Made by a program: the position numbers and the translations under genes
The notes under the pieces: generated by a model
What the model was told of the DNA's origin: nothing
Databases searched by the model: none
The model's input: only the letters and a program-made list of their open reading frames with translations
Source of the DNA: Sideroxydans sp.
Lineage (GTDB): Bacteria; Pseudomonadota; Gammaproteobacteria; Burkholderiales; Gallionellaceae
NCBI GenBank assembly: GCA_028687425.1
Contig: JAQUAD010000005.1
Span: 1-64,000 of the forward strand
Reading direction: 5' to 3'
DNA length: 64,000 nt
Shown: piece by piece, positions 7,351 to 16,200 of the stretch
Numbering within the stretch: the first letter of the stretch is position 1
How the letters are laid out: each line of letters begins with the position of its first letter

Positions 7351-10155
7351 TCAGTCGAACTTCTTGCGCTGTGCCTGCAGCTGTTCCAGCGTTGCGCTGA
7401 AATCCTCCAGACGTTTCTTTTCCTGCTCCACCACTGCCGCCGGAGCGCGCGCCACGAAACTTTCATTGCCCAGTTTTGCATTGGCTTTGGTGATCTCGTT
7501 GCTCAGACGCGCGATCTCCTTGTCCAGACGCTCGCGTTCCGCAGCAACGTCGATCTCCACTTTCAGCATCAGTTTGTAATTGCCGACGATGGACACCGGC
7601 GCGTCGCCTTCCGGTAGCTCGGCTACGACTTGCACCTCGCTCAATTTGCCCAGACTGTTGATGTACGGTGCGAGTGCGTTCAGTACCGTCGCATCACCGG
7701 CTGCGATCAACGGCACACGTGCTGCAGGCGACAGGTTCATCTCGCTACGCAGGCTGCGGCAAGCGGTGGTGAGTTCCTGCAACAGTACGATCTGCGCGCT
7801 GGCAGCCTCATCGATCTTGTCCGCCTCAGCCTTGGGATAGGCTTGCAACATGATGGTGTCGCCAGACTTGTTCGCCATCGGCGCGACTGACTGCCACAGC
7901 TCTTCGGTGATGAACGGGATGATGGGGTGGGCCAGGCGCAGGATGGCTTCCAGTACGCGTACCAGCGTGCGGCGCGTGGCGCGTTGCTGCGCTTCATTGC
8001 CGTTCGCCATCTGCACCTTGGCCAGTTCCACATACCAGTCGCAGTAAGTGTTCCACACCAGTTCGTACACGGCGCGTGCAGCCATGTCGAAACGGTAGTC
8101 GGCGAACTGTGTCGCCATGTCGGCTTCGGCCTTCTGCAATTCGCTGATCATCCATTTGTCGGCGGATGAGAATTCCAGCGGCAGCGATTCGTCTTGTCCC
8201 ACATCCTTGCCTTCGCAATTCATCAGCACGAAGCGCGTGGCGTTCCACAGCTTGTTGCAGAAGTTGCGATAGCCCTCGCAACGCTGCATGTCGAACTTGA
8301 TGTCGCGGCCCGGTGAAGCGAGCGAGGCAAAAGTGAAACGCAGTGCATCGGTGCCGAAGGCGGTGATGCCGTCCGGGAATTCTTTGCGCGTCCGCTTCTC
8401 GATCTTCTCCGCATCCTTGGGGTTCATCAAACCGGTGGTGCGCTTCTTGATCAGCGTATCCAGATCGATGCCGTCGATCAGGTCGATCGGGTCGAGCACG
8501 TTGCCCTTGGACTTGGACATCTTCTGACCTTCCGCGTCGCGGATCAGGCCGTGCACATACACATCGTTGAACGGGATCTTGCCGGTGATGTGCTTGGTCA
8601 TCATCACCATGCGCGCCACCCAGAAGAAGATGATGTCGAAGCCGGTGACCAGCACGGAGGAGGGCAGGTATTGCTGCACGAACGGGTTCTGCGCATCCTT
8701 GGCGGCATCGCCGGTCCAGTCCAGCGTGGAGAACGGCCACAGCGCGGAAGAGAACCAGGTATCGAGCACGTCGTTGTCGCGATCCAGTTGCCCTGCATAA
8801 CCTGCCTTGTCCGCCAGCTTGCGTGCTTCGTCTTCGTCATGCGCCACGAACACTTCGCCGTTCACGCCGTACCATGCCGGAATCTGGTGACCCCACCACA
8901 GCTGGCGCGAGATGCACCAGTCCTGAATGTTGTTCAGCCACTGGTTGTAGGTGTTGACCCAGTTCTCGGGGTGGAACTTGATCTCGCCCGAGCTCACGCA
9001 TTCCAGCGCCTGTTCGGTGATGGACTTGCCGTTCTCGCCGGGCTTGCTCATTGCCACGAACCACTGGTCGGTCAGCATCGGTTCGATGACTACGCCGGTA
9101 CGGTCGCCGCGCGGCACCTTCAGTTTGTGCTTCTCGGCTTTCTCGAATACGCCTGCCGCTTCGAGGTCGGCGACGATCTGCTTGCGTGCGGCGAAGCGGT
9201 CCAGCCCCTGATATTGCTTGGGCGCATGCTCGTTGATCTTGGCATCCAGCGTGAGCACGGAGATCATCTCCAGCTTGTGGCGCTGACCCACGGCATAGTC
9301 GTTGAAGTCATGTGCAGGTGTGACCTTGACCATGCCGGTGCCGAATTCCTTGTCCACATATTCGTCGGCGATGACCGGGATGGTACGGTCGCACAGCGGC
9401 AGGGTGACTTGCTTGCCGATGAGATGTTTATAGCGTTCGTCTTCCGGATGCACCATCACAGCCACGTCGCCCAGCATGGTCTCGGGACGCGTCGTCGCGA
9501 CGGTCAGGTGGCCGGAGCCATCTGCCAGCGGATAGCGGATGTGGTACATGAAGCCGTCTTCTTCTTCCTGCACGACTTCCAGGTCGGACACAGCGGTGTG
9601 CAGTTTCGGGTCCCAGTTCACCAGACGTTTGCCGCGATAGATCAGGCCTTCGTTGAACAGGCGTACGAAGGTCTCGGTAACGGATTGGGACAAGCCTTCG
9701 TCCATGGTGAAACGCTCGCGCGACCAGTCGGGTGACGTGCCGAGGCGGCGCATCTGTTTGGTGATGGTGTTGCCGGAATATTCCTTCCACTCCCACACCT
9801 TTTCGATGAATTTCTCACGGCCCAGATCGTGGCGCGACACACCTTGCGCATCCAACTGGCGTTCCACCACGATCTGCGTGGCGATGCCCGCATGGTCGGT
9901 GCCCGGTTGCCACAGGGTGTTGTCGCCCTTCATGCGGTGGTAGCGGGTGAGGGCGTCCATCAGCGTCTGGTTGAAGCCGTGGCCCATGTGCAGCGTGCCG
10001 GTGACGTTGGGCGGCGGCAACAGGATGCAGAAGTTGTCCTGCTTGCTGGCATCCACGCCAGCCTTGAAGTGTCCGGCGGATTCCCATGCCGGATACCAGC
10101 GGGATTCGATGTCTTTGGGGTCGAAGCTTTTTGCGAGTTCTTTGGATTGAGTCAT
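7351..10155 (-). CDS. valS: Valyl-tRNA synthetase
   Basis: ValS charges tRNA-Val. The 934-residue class I synthetase has the HIGH-type motif HMGH at 56-59 and the KMSKS motif at 545-549. The editing domain lies between, marked by [11 protein letters not shown]. The C-terminal 65 residues form the valine-specific coiled coil ([18 protein letters not shown] onward). The length is normal. It is the last gene of the minus-strand run pepA-holC-hypothetical-valS, an order common in betaproteobacteria. Confidence 0.97.
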   Translation of the reverse strand: MTQSKELAKSFDPKDIESRWYPAWESAGHFKAGVDASKQDNFCILLPPPNVTGTLHMGHGFNQTLMDALTRYHRMKGDNTLWQPGTDHAGIATQIVVERQLDAQGVSRHDLGREKFIEKVWEWKEYSGNTITKQMRRLGTSPDWSRERFTMDEGLSQSVTETFVRLFNEGLIYRGKRLVNWDPKLHTAVSDLEVVQEEEDGFMYHIRYPLADGSGHLTVATTRPETMLGDVAVMVHPEDERYKHLIGKQVTLPLCDRTIPVIADEYVDKEFGTGMVKVTPAHDFNDYAVGQRHKLEMISVLTLDAKINEHAPKQYQGLDRFAARKQIVADLEAAGVFEKAEKHKLKVPRGDRTGVVIEPMLTDQWFVAMSKPGENGKSITEQALECVSSGEIKFHPENWVNTYNQWLNNIQDWCISRQLWWGHQIPAWYGVNGEVFVAHDEDEARKLADKAGYAGQLDRDNDVLDTWFSSALWPFSTLDWTGDAAKDAQNPFVQQYLPSSVLVTGFDIIFFWVARMVMMTKHITGKIPFNDVYVHGLIRDAEGQKMSKSKGNVLDPIDLIDGIDLDTLIKKRTTGLMNPKDAEKIEKRTRKEFPDGITAFGTDALRFTFASLASPGRDIKFDMQRCEGYRNFCNKLWNATRFVLMNCEGKDVGQDESLPLEFSSADKWMISELQKAEADMATQFADYRFDMAARAVYELVWNTYCDWYVELAKVQMANGNEAQQRATRRTLVRVLEAILRLAHPIIPFITEELWQSVAPMANKSGDTIMLQAYPKAEADKIDEAASAQIVLLQELTTACRSLRSEMNLSPAARVPLIAAGDATVLNALAPYINSLGKLSEVQVVAELPEGDAPVSIVGNYKLMLKVEIDVAAERERLDKEIARLSNEITKANAKLGNESFVARAPAAVVEQEKKRLEDFSATLEQLQAQRKKFD

Positions 10156-10241
10156 TGCGATGCGGCGTGAGGCCTGTAGCGAGTCTTGAGGAAGGCGCGA
10201 TTATATCAAGACGGCGCACCGGCCGCGGGCTGCTTGCAGGT

Positions 10242-10583
10242 TTATGAGCGCGGCGGGAGCGTGTCGCGGATGATTTGCGGCAACTCGTCTTTCAGCTCAG
10301 CCCAGGTCTGGGCGACGGCCTGTCGCTGCGCTTCTTCCAGACGCGGCAGCAAACGCTGCATGAACAGGGTTTCCAGATGCGCTTCCAGTTGCGGCGTGAT
10401 CTCGAACGGCGCTTCCGCTTCCACAGGCTCGTCGGCAACGATGGGATCGAGTTCGAAGGCGGGCGTTTCGGCTGCGGGCTCTGCGACGATGTCGGTCAGG
10501 GTGGGCAGGTCATCGCCGCTGACGATCTCGGTCAGTACCGGCAGGTCGGGCGGGGCGTCCTGTTTGAATTCGTCCGTGCTCAT
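10242..10583 (-). CDS. Conserved small acidic protein downstream of holC
   Basis: The 113-residue product is very acidic in its first half (many Asp, Glu and Pro) and ends in an amphipathic helix with LEEAQRQAVAQTWAELKDEL. The start codon overlaps the holC stop by four bases, so it is translated with holC. Similar short proteins lie between holC and valS in related bacteria, but I know of no assigned function. No signal peptide or membrane segment is present. Confidence 0.7.
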   Translation of the reverse strand: MSTDEFKQDAPPDLPVLTEIVSGDDLPTLTDIVAEPAAETPAFELDPIVADEPVEAEAPFEITPQLEAHLETLFMQRLLPRLEEAQRQAVAQTWAELKDELPQIIRDTLPPRS

Positions 10584-11005
10584 GCGCGCAGCTTGGCCAG
10601 ATCGGTGTGTTTGAGTTCGTAGCCGCGGTCGCGATAGAACTTGAAGCGGTTGCGACCGCGTGCGGCGTCTTCGGCATCATGGCCGACGATCTCGATCACG
10701 CGTTCGAAACGACTGAAGAAGGTTGGGCATTCGTCATGCAGACTGATCAGTAGTTCGGAATGCGGGAAGTTCTCATCGCAAGCGATGACGACCGGCATGT
10801 CGCCGGCCTCGGCATCGCCGCTATGGCAATGCGGCATGAAGGCCGTGGGCGGGTAGTGCCACAGCAATTTGTCCAGCCTGTTCGCCGTTTCTGCATCCGG
10901 TACATGCAACAGCACGCGCATGCCGCTTTGCATCGCCTTCTGGCTCAGCTGGCATGCGGTGCGTAGCTTGTCTTCGCTACCGGTGTAGAAATCGACGCGG
11001 GTCAC
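10580..11005 (-). CDS. holC: DNA polymerase III chi subunit
   Basis: Chi links the clamp-loader complex to single-stranded DNA-binding protein. The 141-residue protein has the family opening TRVDFYTGSEDKL, the central LDKLLWHYPPTAFMPH region and the C-terminal GRNRFKFYRDRGYEL segment. The start is GTG and overlaps the pepA stop. The pepA-holC-valS order is widely conserved and supports the call. Confidence 0.92.
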   Translation of the reverse strand: MTRVDFYTGSEDKLRTACQLSQKAMQSGMRVLLHVPDAETANRLDKLLWHYPPTAFMPHCHSGDAEAGDMPVVIACDENFPHSELLISLHDECPTFFSRFERVIEIVGHDAEDAARGRNRFKFYRDRGYELKHTDLAKLRA

Positions 11006-12489
11006 TTGCGTGTGGTGCGGTTGATCAGATATTGCGTGAGCAATGGCACGGGACGGCCGGTTGCGCCCTTGTCCTTGCCAGACTTGTTGGCCGTGCCCGC
11101 GATGTCCAGGTGCGCCCAGCGGTAGTCCTTGGTGAAACGGGACAGGAAGCAGGCCGCGGTGATAGTGCCACCGGCGCGGCCGCCGATGTTGGCGATATCA
11201 GCGAAGTTGCTGTCCAGCAACGGCTGGTAGTCGTCCCACAACGGCAGTTGCCAGATGCGGTCGTGCGATTGTTCGCCCGCAGCGATGAGTTCCTGTGCAA
11301 GCTTGTCTTCGTTGGCGAACATGCCGCTGGCGACATGGCCCAGCGCGATCACACATGCGCCGGTGAGGGTGGCGATGTCGATCACGGTGTCAGGCTTGAA
11401 CTTGGCGGTGTAGGTGAGTGCATCGCACAGGATGAGGCGGCCTTCGGCATCGGTGTTGAGGATCTCGATGGTCTGGCCGGACATTGAGGTGACGATGTCT
11501 CCGGGTTTGGTGGCAGTGCTGCTGGGCATGTTCTCGCAAGTTGGGATCACGCCGACCACGTTGATCGGCAGTTCCATCTCGGCGATGGCCTGCAGGGTGC
11601 CGAACACACTGGCCGCACCGCTCATGTCGTACTTCATCTCATCCATGTCGGCACCCGGCTTGAGCGAGATGCCGCCGGTGTCGAAGGTGATGCCCTTGCC
11701 TACCAGTGCGATGGGTTTCTGTGTTTTAGCACCACCGTTGTATTCCAGCGTGATCAGTTTGGGCGGCTGCGCGCTGCCGCGGGTGACGGACAGGAAAGAG
11801 CCCATGCCGAGCTTCTCCATGTCCTTCTTTTCCAGTACGGTGGTCTTGATCTTCTTGTGCGCCTTGCTCAGTGCCAGCGCCTTGGCGGCGAGGTAGGTGG
11901 GCGTGCAGATGTTGCCGGGCAGGTTGGCCAGGTCCTTGGTCAGCGTCATGCCGCGCGTGACGGCCGCTGTCTGAGCGACGGCCTTCTTCATTTCCGCGCT
12001 GGGCTTTTCCAACGTGACGAAGGTCACTTGTTTCAGCGTAGCCGGCTTGGACGGTTTGCTCTTCAGGCTGTCAGCGCGGTATGCGCCGTCGGCTGCTGCC
12101 AGTACGGCCTGTTTCAGCACCCAGCTTGCGTCCTTGCCTGCGCCGTCGTCGGTGATGAATAGTGCCGCATCCTTGGCCGATGTGGCGTGCAGTGCGCTGA
12201 ATGCGGCGCGCAGGATGCTTACACTGCTGCGGTTGTTCAATTCGGCAGGTTTGCCGAGGCCGACCAGCAATACACGTTCCGCGGATGCGCCGGGCAGTTT
12301 GTGGAGCAACAACGTGGAGGCGGATTTGCCTGTCATGTCGCCACGCGCGATGACATCGCTCAAGGCGTGGCCGGTCGCTTTGTCCAGCAGTTGTCCCGCT
12401 TTGGATAATTTGCCGCCGTCGTACACGCCGACGACTATGCAACCACTCTTCAGCTTCTCCGGACTGCCCTGTTTTATGCTAAATTCCAC
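11002..12489 (-). CDS. pepA: Cytosol (leucyl) aminopeptidase PepA
   Basis: This is an M17-family, two-metal aminopeptidase of 495 residues. It carries the family signature NTDAEGRL at 345-352 and the metal-binding region GKGITFDTGGISLKP followed by KYDMSG. PepA hydrolyses N-terminal amino acids; in E. coli it also binds DNA as a carAB and Xer accessory factor. It heads the minus-strand pepA-holC-valS unit and is divergent from lptF, with 34 bp between start codons, so promoters must be packed into or beyond that gap. Confidence 0.95.
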   Translation of the reverse strand: MEFSIKQGSPEKLKSGCIVVGVYDGGKLSKAGQLLDKATGHALSDVIARGDMTGKSASTLLLHKLPGASAERVLLVGLGKPAELNNRSSVSILRAAFSALHATSAKDAALFITDDGAGKDASWVLKQAVLAAADGAYRADSLKSKPSKPATLKQVTFVTLEKPSAEMKKAVAQTAAVTRGMTLTKDLANLPGNICTPTYLAAKALALSKAHKKIKTTVLEKKDMEKLGMGSFLSVTRGSAQPPKLITLEYNGGAKTQKPIALVGKGITFDTGGISLKPGADMDEMKYDMSGAASVFGTLQAIAEMELPINVVGVIPTCENMPSSTATKPGDIVTSMSGQTIEILNTDAEGRLILCDALTYTAKFKPDTVIDIATLTGACVIALGHVASGMFANEDKLAQELIAAGEQSHDRIWQLPLWDDYQPLLDSNFADIANIGGRAGGTITAACFLSRFTKDYRWAHLDIAGTANKSGKDKGATGRPVPLLTQYLINRTTRK

Positions 12490-12523
12490 GCGCTTCTCCT
12501 CAATAGATCTCGAAATTCTGTCG

Positions 12524-13666
12524 ATGCCGGATTATCCGCAATCACCGCCGCAAAAGTCAAAGCAAGCTCACGTGCGGCGTGTGCGAGGCATCTTCTATCG
12601 CTCGCTTATACGCGAATTCGCCACCATGGGCATGCTGGTGTTCGTCATTCTGCTCGGAATCGTGGTTTTTACCCAGTTGATTCGCTTTCTCGGCGAATCG
12701 GTGAGCGGCTTGCTGGCGGTGGATGGCGTGATGGTGATGCTGGGCTTCAGCGCGATCAACTACCTGCCAGTCTTGTTGTCGATCAGTCTGTTCCTTTCGG
12801 TGTTGATCACGCTGACGCGCTGTTATCGCGATAGCGAGATGGTGGTGTGGTTCTCTTCCGGCATCGGTCTGACGCGCTGGATACGGCCGGTGCTGGGGTA
12901 TGCACTGCCCGTGACGGCGGTCATCGCGCTGATGAGTCTGGTGCTGTCTCCCTGGGCGCTGTCCAAGGCGGATGAGTACAAACGCCGCCTGGACAGTCGC
13001 GACGATGTCTCGGTGGCGTCGCCAGGTGCCTTCCGCGAGTCGAAACAGTCCGATCGCGTGTTCTTCCTGGAAGGGGTCGATGCTGAAAACAAGCGCGTCG
13101 GCAATATCTTCGTGCGCTCGAAGCAGCATGGCAAGGAAGGCACCATGGTGGCCAAGGAGGGGTATCAGGAGACTGCTGAGAATGGCGACCGCTTCTTGGT
13201 GCTGTTGAACGGCACCCGCTATGAAGGCATTCCGGGGCAGGCCGACTTCAGGATCGCCGAATTCGAGCGCTATGCCATGCGTATTGAGCCCGCCGAACTG
13301 GGCAAGGAACAGCCCAACTTGAAGGCTTACTCAACGATTTATCTCATCAAGCATCCCACCCCGCGCAATCTGTCCGAACTGGAGTGGCGACTGGGCTTGC
13401 CGTTCAGCGCCTTGCTGCTTTCCCTGCTGGCGATCCCGCTCAGTTACGTGGATAACCGCGCTGGCCGTTCGCTGAACCTGATCACCGCCATCGTGATCTA
13501 TATGTTCTATAACAACATGATCAGCGTGACCAATTCCTGGGTGGCGCGACAGAAGCTTGATCCGGTGAGCGGATTCTGGGGATTGCACTTGTTCATGCTG
13601 GCTGTACTGACAATATTCTTCTACCACCGATCTTCGGTGTTCTCCTGGCGGCGCTGGAAGCGATGA
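12524..13666 (+). CDS. lptF: LPS export ABC transporter permease LptF
   Basis: LptF with LptG forms the inner-membrane part of the LptB2FG machine that lifts lipopolysaccharide onto the Lpt bridge. The 380-residue protein shows RSLIREFATMGMLVFVILLG at the first membrane helix, a large periplasmic middle domain and three C-terminal helices. The reading frame extends upstream, but residues before 12524 only mirror pepA. ATG 12524 is taken as the start; GTG codons at 12572 and 12581 would give the more usual short N-terminus, and no ribosome site decides among them. It overlaps lptG by four bases. Confidence 0.92.
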   Translation: MPDYPQSPPQKSKQAHVRRVRGIFYRSLIREFATMGMLVFVILLGIVVFTQLIRFLGESVSGLLAVDGVMVMLGFSAINYLPVLLSISLFLSVLITLTRCYRDSEMVVWFSSGIGLTRWIRPVLGYALPVTAVIALMSLVLSPWALSKADEYKRRLDSRDDVSVASPGAFRESKQSDRVFFLEGVDAENKRVGNIFVRSKQHGKEGTMVAKEGYQETAENGDRFLVLLNGTRYEGIPGQADFRIAEFERYAMRIEPAELGKEQPNLKAYSTIYLIKHPTPRNLSELEWRLGLPFSALLLSLLAIPLSYVDNRAGRSLNLITAIVIYMFYNNMISVTNSWVARQKLDPVSGFWGLHLFMLAVLTIFFYHRSSVFSWRRWKR

Positions 13667-14739
13667 AGCTGCTGACACGTTATCTCTCCCGCGAGATCTA
13701 TTTCAGTGTGGCGCTGGTGTTCGCCGCGTTGCTGATGTTATTTGCGCTGCTGGATCTGATCAGCCAGTTGAACGAGATGGGGCGCGGCGATTACAGCCTG
13801 GGCTACATGGTGTTGTATGTGGCGCTGATCCTGCCTGGGCATGTCTACGAACTTTTTCCCGTCGCGGTACTGATCGGCACCATCTTTGCGCTGGTGCAGA
13901 TGGCGGCCAATTCCGAGCTGACGGTATATCGCGCTTCGGGCGTTTCACTGAAGCAGCTGATCTATGCCCTGTTGCGCATCGGTGCGCCGCTGCTGGTGCT
14001 ATGCCTGCTGTTTGGCGAGGTCGTTGCGCCGTACAGTGAGCAGCTGGCACAACAGACCAAGCTCAAGGCGCAGAAGGCGCAGGTGAACCTGAAAGAGTTC
14101 CGCTCAGGCGTATGGGTCAAGGACGAAGGCAGCTTCGTCAATATCCGTAATGTATTGCCGGACACCTCGCTGCTGAATGTCAGCATCTACCAGTTCGATG
14201 AGAGTTATCGCTTGGTCAGTGTAACTGCAGCCAAACGCGCGACCTTTCTGAAAGAGCGCCTGTGGCGGCTGGAAGATATCAAACGCACCAATTTTTCCGG
14301 GCAAGGCGCCTCGGCCGAGAGCCTGCCGGACATGGAATGGCATACGGCGCTCAATCCCAATCTGTTGAATGTGTTGCTGGTATTGCCGGAGCAGATGTCC
14401 GCTCTGGACCTGTACCAGTACACGCAGCATCTGGCCGACAACAAGCAAAGCACCGTGCGCTATGACATCGCTCTCTGGAATAAACTGGTATACCCGTTCG
14501 CCGTGCTGGTGATGATGTTGCTAGCGCTGCCGTTTTCGTCCTATCAGCGGCGAGAAGGCGGTATCGGAGGCAAGATATTCGTCGGCGTGGTGTTGGGGTT
14601 GAGCTTCCACTTTGCCGGCAGATTGTTCGCCAATCTCGGGGCGCTCAATGAATGGCCGGCGGTGCTGAGCGCTACGGCGATGAGTTGGATATTCCTGGGG
14701 TTGGCGCTCGCCATGCTGTGGCGTACCGAGCGCCGATGA
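13663..14739 (+). CDS. lptG: LPS export ABC transporter permease LptG
   Basis: This is the partner permease of LptF, 358 residues with the same plan: three N-terminal membrane helices, a periplasmic beta-jellyroll-type domain and three C-terminal helices. MKLLTRYLSREI at the N-terminus and the NSELTVYRASGVS loop after helix 2-3 are typical of LptG. The ATG overlaps the lptF stop (ATGA), so the two are made together in a 1:1 ratio. No ATPase (lptB) is in the window. Confidence 0.94.
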   Translation: MKLLTRYLSREIYFSVALVFAALLMLFALLDLISQLNEMGRGDYSLGYMVLYVALILPGHVYELFPVAVLIGTIFALVQMAANSELTVYRASGVSLKQLIYALLRIGAPLLVLCLLFGEVVAPYSEQLAQQTKLKAQKAQVNLKEFRSGVWVKDEGSFVNIRNVLPDTSLLNVSIYQFDESYRLVSVTAAKRATFLKERLWRLEDIKRTNFSGQGASAESLPDMEWHTALNPNLLNVLLVLPEQMSALDLYQYTQHLADNKQSTVRYDIALWNKLVYPFAVLVMMLLALPFSSYQRREGGIGGKIFVGVVLGLSFHFAGRLFANLGALNEWPAVLSATAMSWIFLGLALAMLWRTERR

Positions 14740-14756
14740 CGGAATGAGGGGCAGGA

Positions 14757-15119
14757 CTACTCCTGTTCCTGCTCCCTGACCATCTCTTTCACCGCTTCGC
14801 GTTTGTCTTCCGGCACTTTGCTGAAGGCTTTGAATTTCTCCCGGGCTTGCTCGCGTTGTTCGTGGGTCAGGCCTGCCCATTCATGTATCTGTGAGATCAA
14901 GCGCTGTTGTTTTTCGGGCGGAAGTGAGGAATACGCCTCGGCGACTCCGATAAAGCTTTTCTGTTCACTGCGGGGCAGGGTATCCCATGAGGCTTTCAGG
15001 GGGGTGAGCACCTGCTGTGCGATCTCGCTGAGTTGGTTCCACTTTTCGGCGTTGGCTGTCACCGGGAGCAGACAAAGCACCAGCACTGTCAACAGGACAT
15101 TGGTTCGTATCGGACGCAT
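14757..15119 (-). CDS. DUF3106 protein, secreted
   Basis: The 120-residue product has a signal peptide (LLTVLVLCLLPVTANA) and a helical body rich in short repeats such as LPPEKQQRLISQ and LTHEQREQAREKF. These are typical of the DUF3106 family. The ATG at 15119 is chosen because it places the signal peptide at the N-terminus; the longer frame adds a Cys-rich stretch unlike the family. It follows the DUF3619 gene by 10 bp and belongs to the sigma-factor operon. The role is unknown; envelope stress sensing is a guess based on context. Confidence 0.8.
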   Translation of the reverse strand: MRPIRTNVLLTVLVLCLLPVTANAEKWNQLSEIAQQVLTPLKASWDTLPRSEQKSFIGVAEAYSSLPPEKQQRLISQIHEWAGLTHEQREQAREKFKAFSKVPEDKREAVKEMVREQEQE

Positions 15120-15129
15120 CGTATCGCAC

Positions 15130-15477
15130 TCAATCCACGTACATGCGCAGCGGCAGGTCATCAGTGAGGATGGCCAGATCCAGGTCGGCGTGATCGTGGA
15201 AGGTCGATTGCCTCAACTGCCAACCGCCGGCCAGGATGGCAAGCAGCAGGAGCAAAGCCCCGACCCAGTTAAGGGGGCGGTGATGGTGTACGCCATCACC
15301 ATGATCCGTGACGAGGTGGTGGAGGCGTGCCAGCAGCGGCACAGGGGCAGCGCTGCGTTGTCTGTCCAGCGCCTGCCGTCTTACGGCTTGCAAGCGGTCC
15401 AGAGTTGCCGGGTCGAGCTGCCGGGATGCGCTATCCAGCAGTAGCGCGAGGTCGTCGAGTTTTAGTTTGTGTCCCAT
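15130..15477 (-). CDS. DUF3619 single-pass membrane protein, possible anti-sigma partner
   Basis: The 115-residue protein has a cytoplasmic N-terminal part (LDDLALLLDSASRQLD) and one membrane helix (NWVGALLLLLAILAGGW), then a short periplasmic tail. This is the size and topology of small anti-sigma factors. It starts at the ATG at 15477, inside the last codons of the sigma gene (16-bp overlap). DUF3619 genes commonly follow this sigma gene in betaproteobacteria. The anti-sigma role is inferred from position and topology only. Confidence 0.75.
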   Translation of the reverse strand: MGHKLKLDDLALLLDSASRQLDPATLDRLQAVRRQALDRQRSAAPVPLLARLHHLVTDHGDGVHHHRPLNWVGALLLLLAILAGGWQLRQSTFHDHADLDLAILTDDLPLRMYVD

Positions 15478-16043
15478 GACAGGTCTACTCCCTTTGCTTT
15501 CAAAGTTGCGGCCATTGCATGTGTGGCACGCGAACAATGCGTTTTGACACTTCCTTCCGTGCAGCCCATGACAACGGCAGTTTCGGCGGTGTCCAATCGT
15601 TCCCAATAACGCAATAAAAAGGCTTCCCGTTGACGTGCGGGCAGCTGCTGCAATGCGTCTTCGATCAATGCCAGTATCTCTGCTTGTTGCAGGGCGGCTT
15701 CCGGGGTGGCTGGCAAGCTGGCATTTCCACTGTCTTGCAGCACATCCAGAGGTTCGAATTCTTCGTCTTCATTGCGCGAGATGAATGACGAAAACAGGCT
15801 GAAATGCGCGGTACGCACCTTTTGTCGGCGGAAGTGATCGAGGATGGTGGTTTGCAGGATGCGCTGGAACAGCATCGGGAATTCAGTCACCGGCTTGTCG
15901 CCATAGCGCTCCGCAAGCTTGATCATGGCGTCCTGCACGATGTCCAGTGCTGCGTGTTCGTCGCGCACGGCGTAAGCAGCCTGTTTGAAGGCGCGGCGCT
16001 CTACGCTGGCAAGAAAATCGGAAAGCTGCTCTCGGGTGGACAC
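15462..16043 (-). CDS. RNA polymerase sigma factor, ECF-like (sigma-70 family)
   Basis: The protein has region 2 (AALDIVQDAMIKLAERYG and RRQKVRTAHF) and region 4 (LPARQREAFLLRYWERLD, then the helix-turn-helix EGSVKTHCSRA). It lacks region 3, as ECF factors do. The frame runs up to a TTG at 16139, but the GTG at 16043 gives 193 residues starting VSTREQLSDFLASVERRAF, which is the usual family N-terminus. It is divergent from ilvB and heads a three-gene set with the DUF3619 and DUF3106 genes. The regulon is not known. Confidence 0.87.
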   Translation of the reverse strand: MSTREQLSDFLASVERRAFKQAAYAVRDEHAALDIVQDAMIKLAERYGDKPVTEFPMLFQRILQTTILDHFRRQKVRTAHFSLFSSFISRNEDEEFEPLDVLQDSGNASLPATPEAALQQAEILALIEDALQQLPARQREAFLLRYWERLDTAETAVVMGCTEGSVKTHCSRATHAMAATLKAKGVDLSWDTN

Positions 16044-16158
16044 GGATGGTGTTGAACAAGTTCGCGGTCGCCGGATGATAGCAAATTCCTGTTGCAGCAA
16101 GGGTTTTTGGGCGGCTGAAACTTGATTGGGGTTGACCAAAATGCCGCTAACCTTTATC

Positions 16159-16189
16159 TTGCGCGGTCTTTCGATTGTTGCGATATATA
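16159..16189 (+). promoter_or_regulatory. Weak candidate promoter for ilvB
   Basis: TTGCGC at 16159 is followed by GATATATA at 16182-16189, with 17-19 bp between the hexamers. The start codon at 16201 is only about 11 bp further, and no Shine-Dalgarno sequence precedes it. If real, this promoter would give a leaderless or almost leaderless ilvB message. No leader peptide rich in Ile, Val or Leu and no attenuator was found. Confidence 0.25.
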
Positions 16190-16200
16190 GGTTTCAGACC

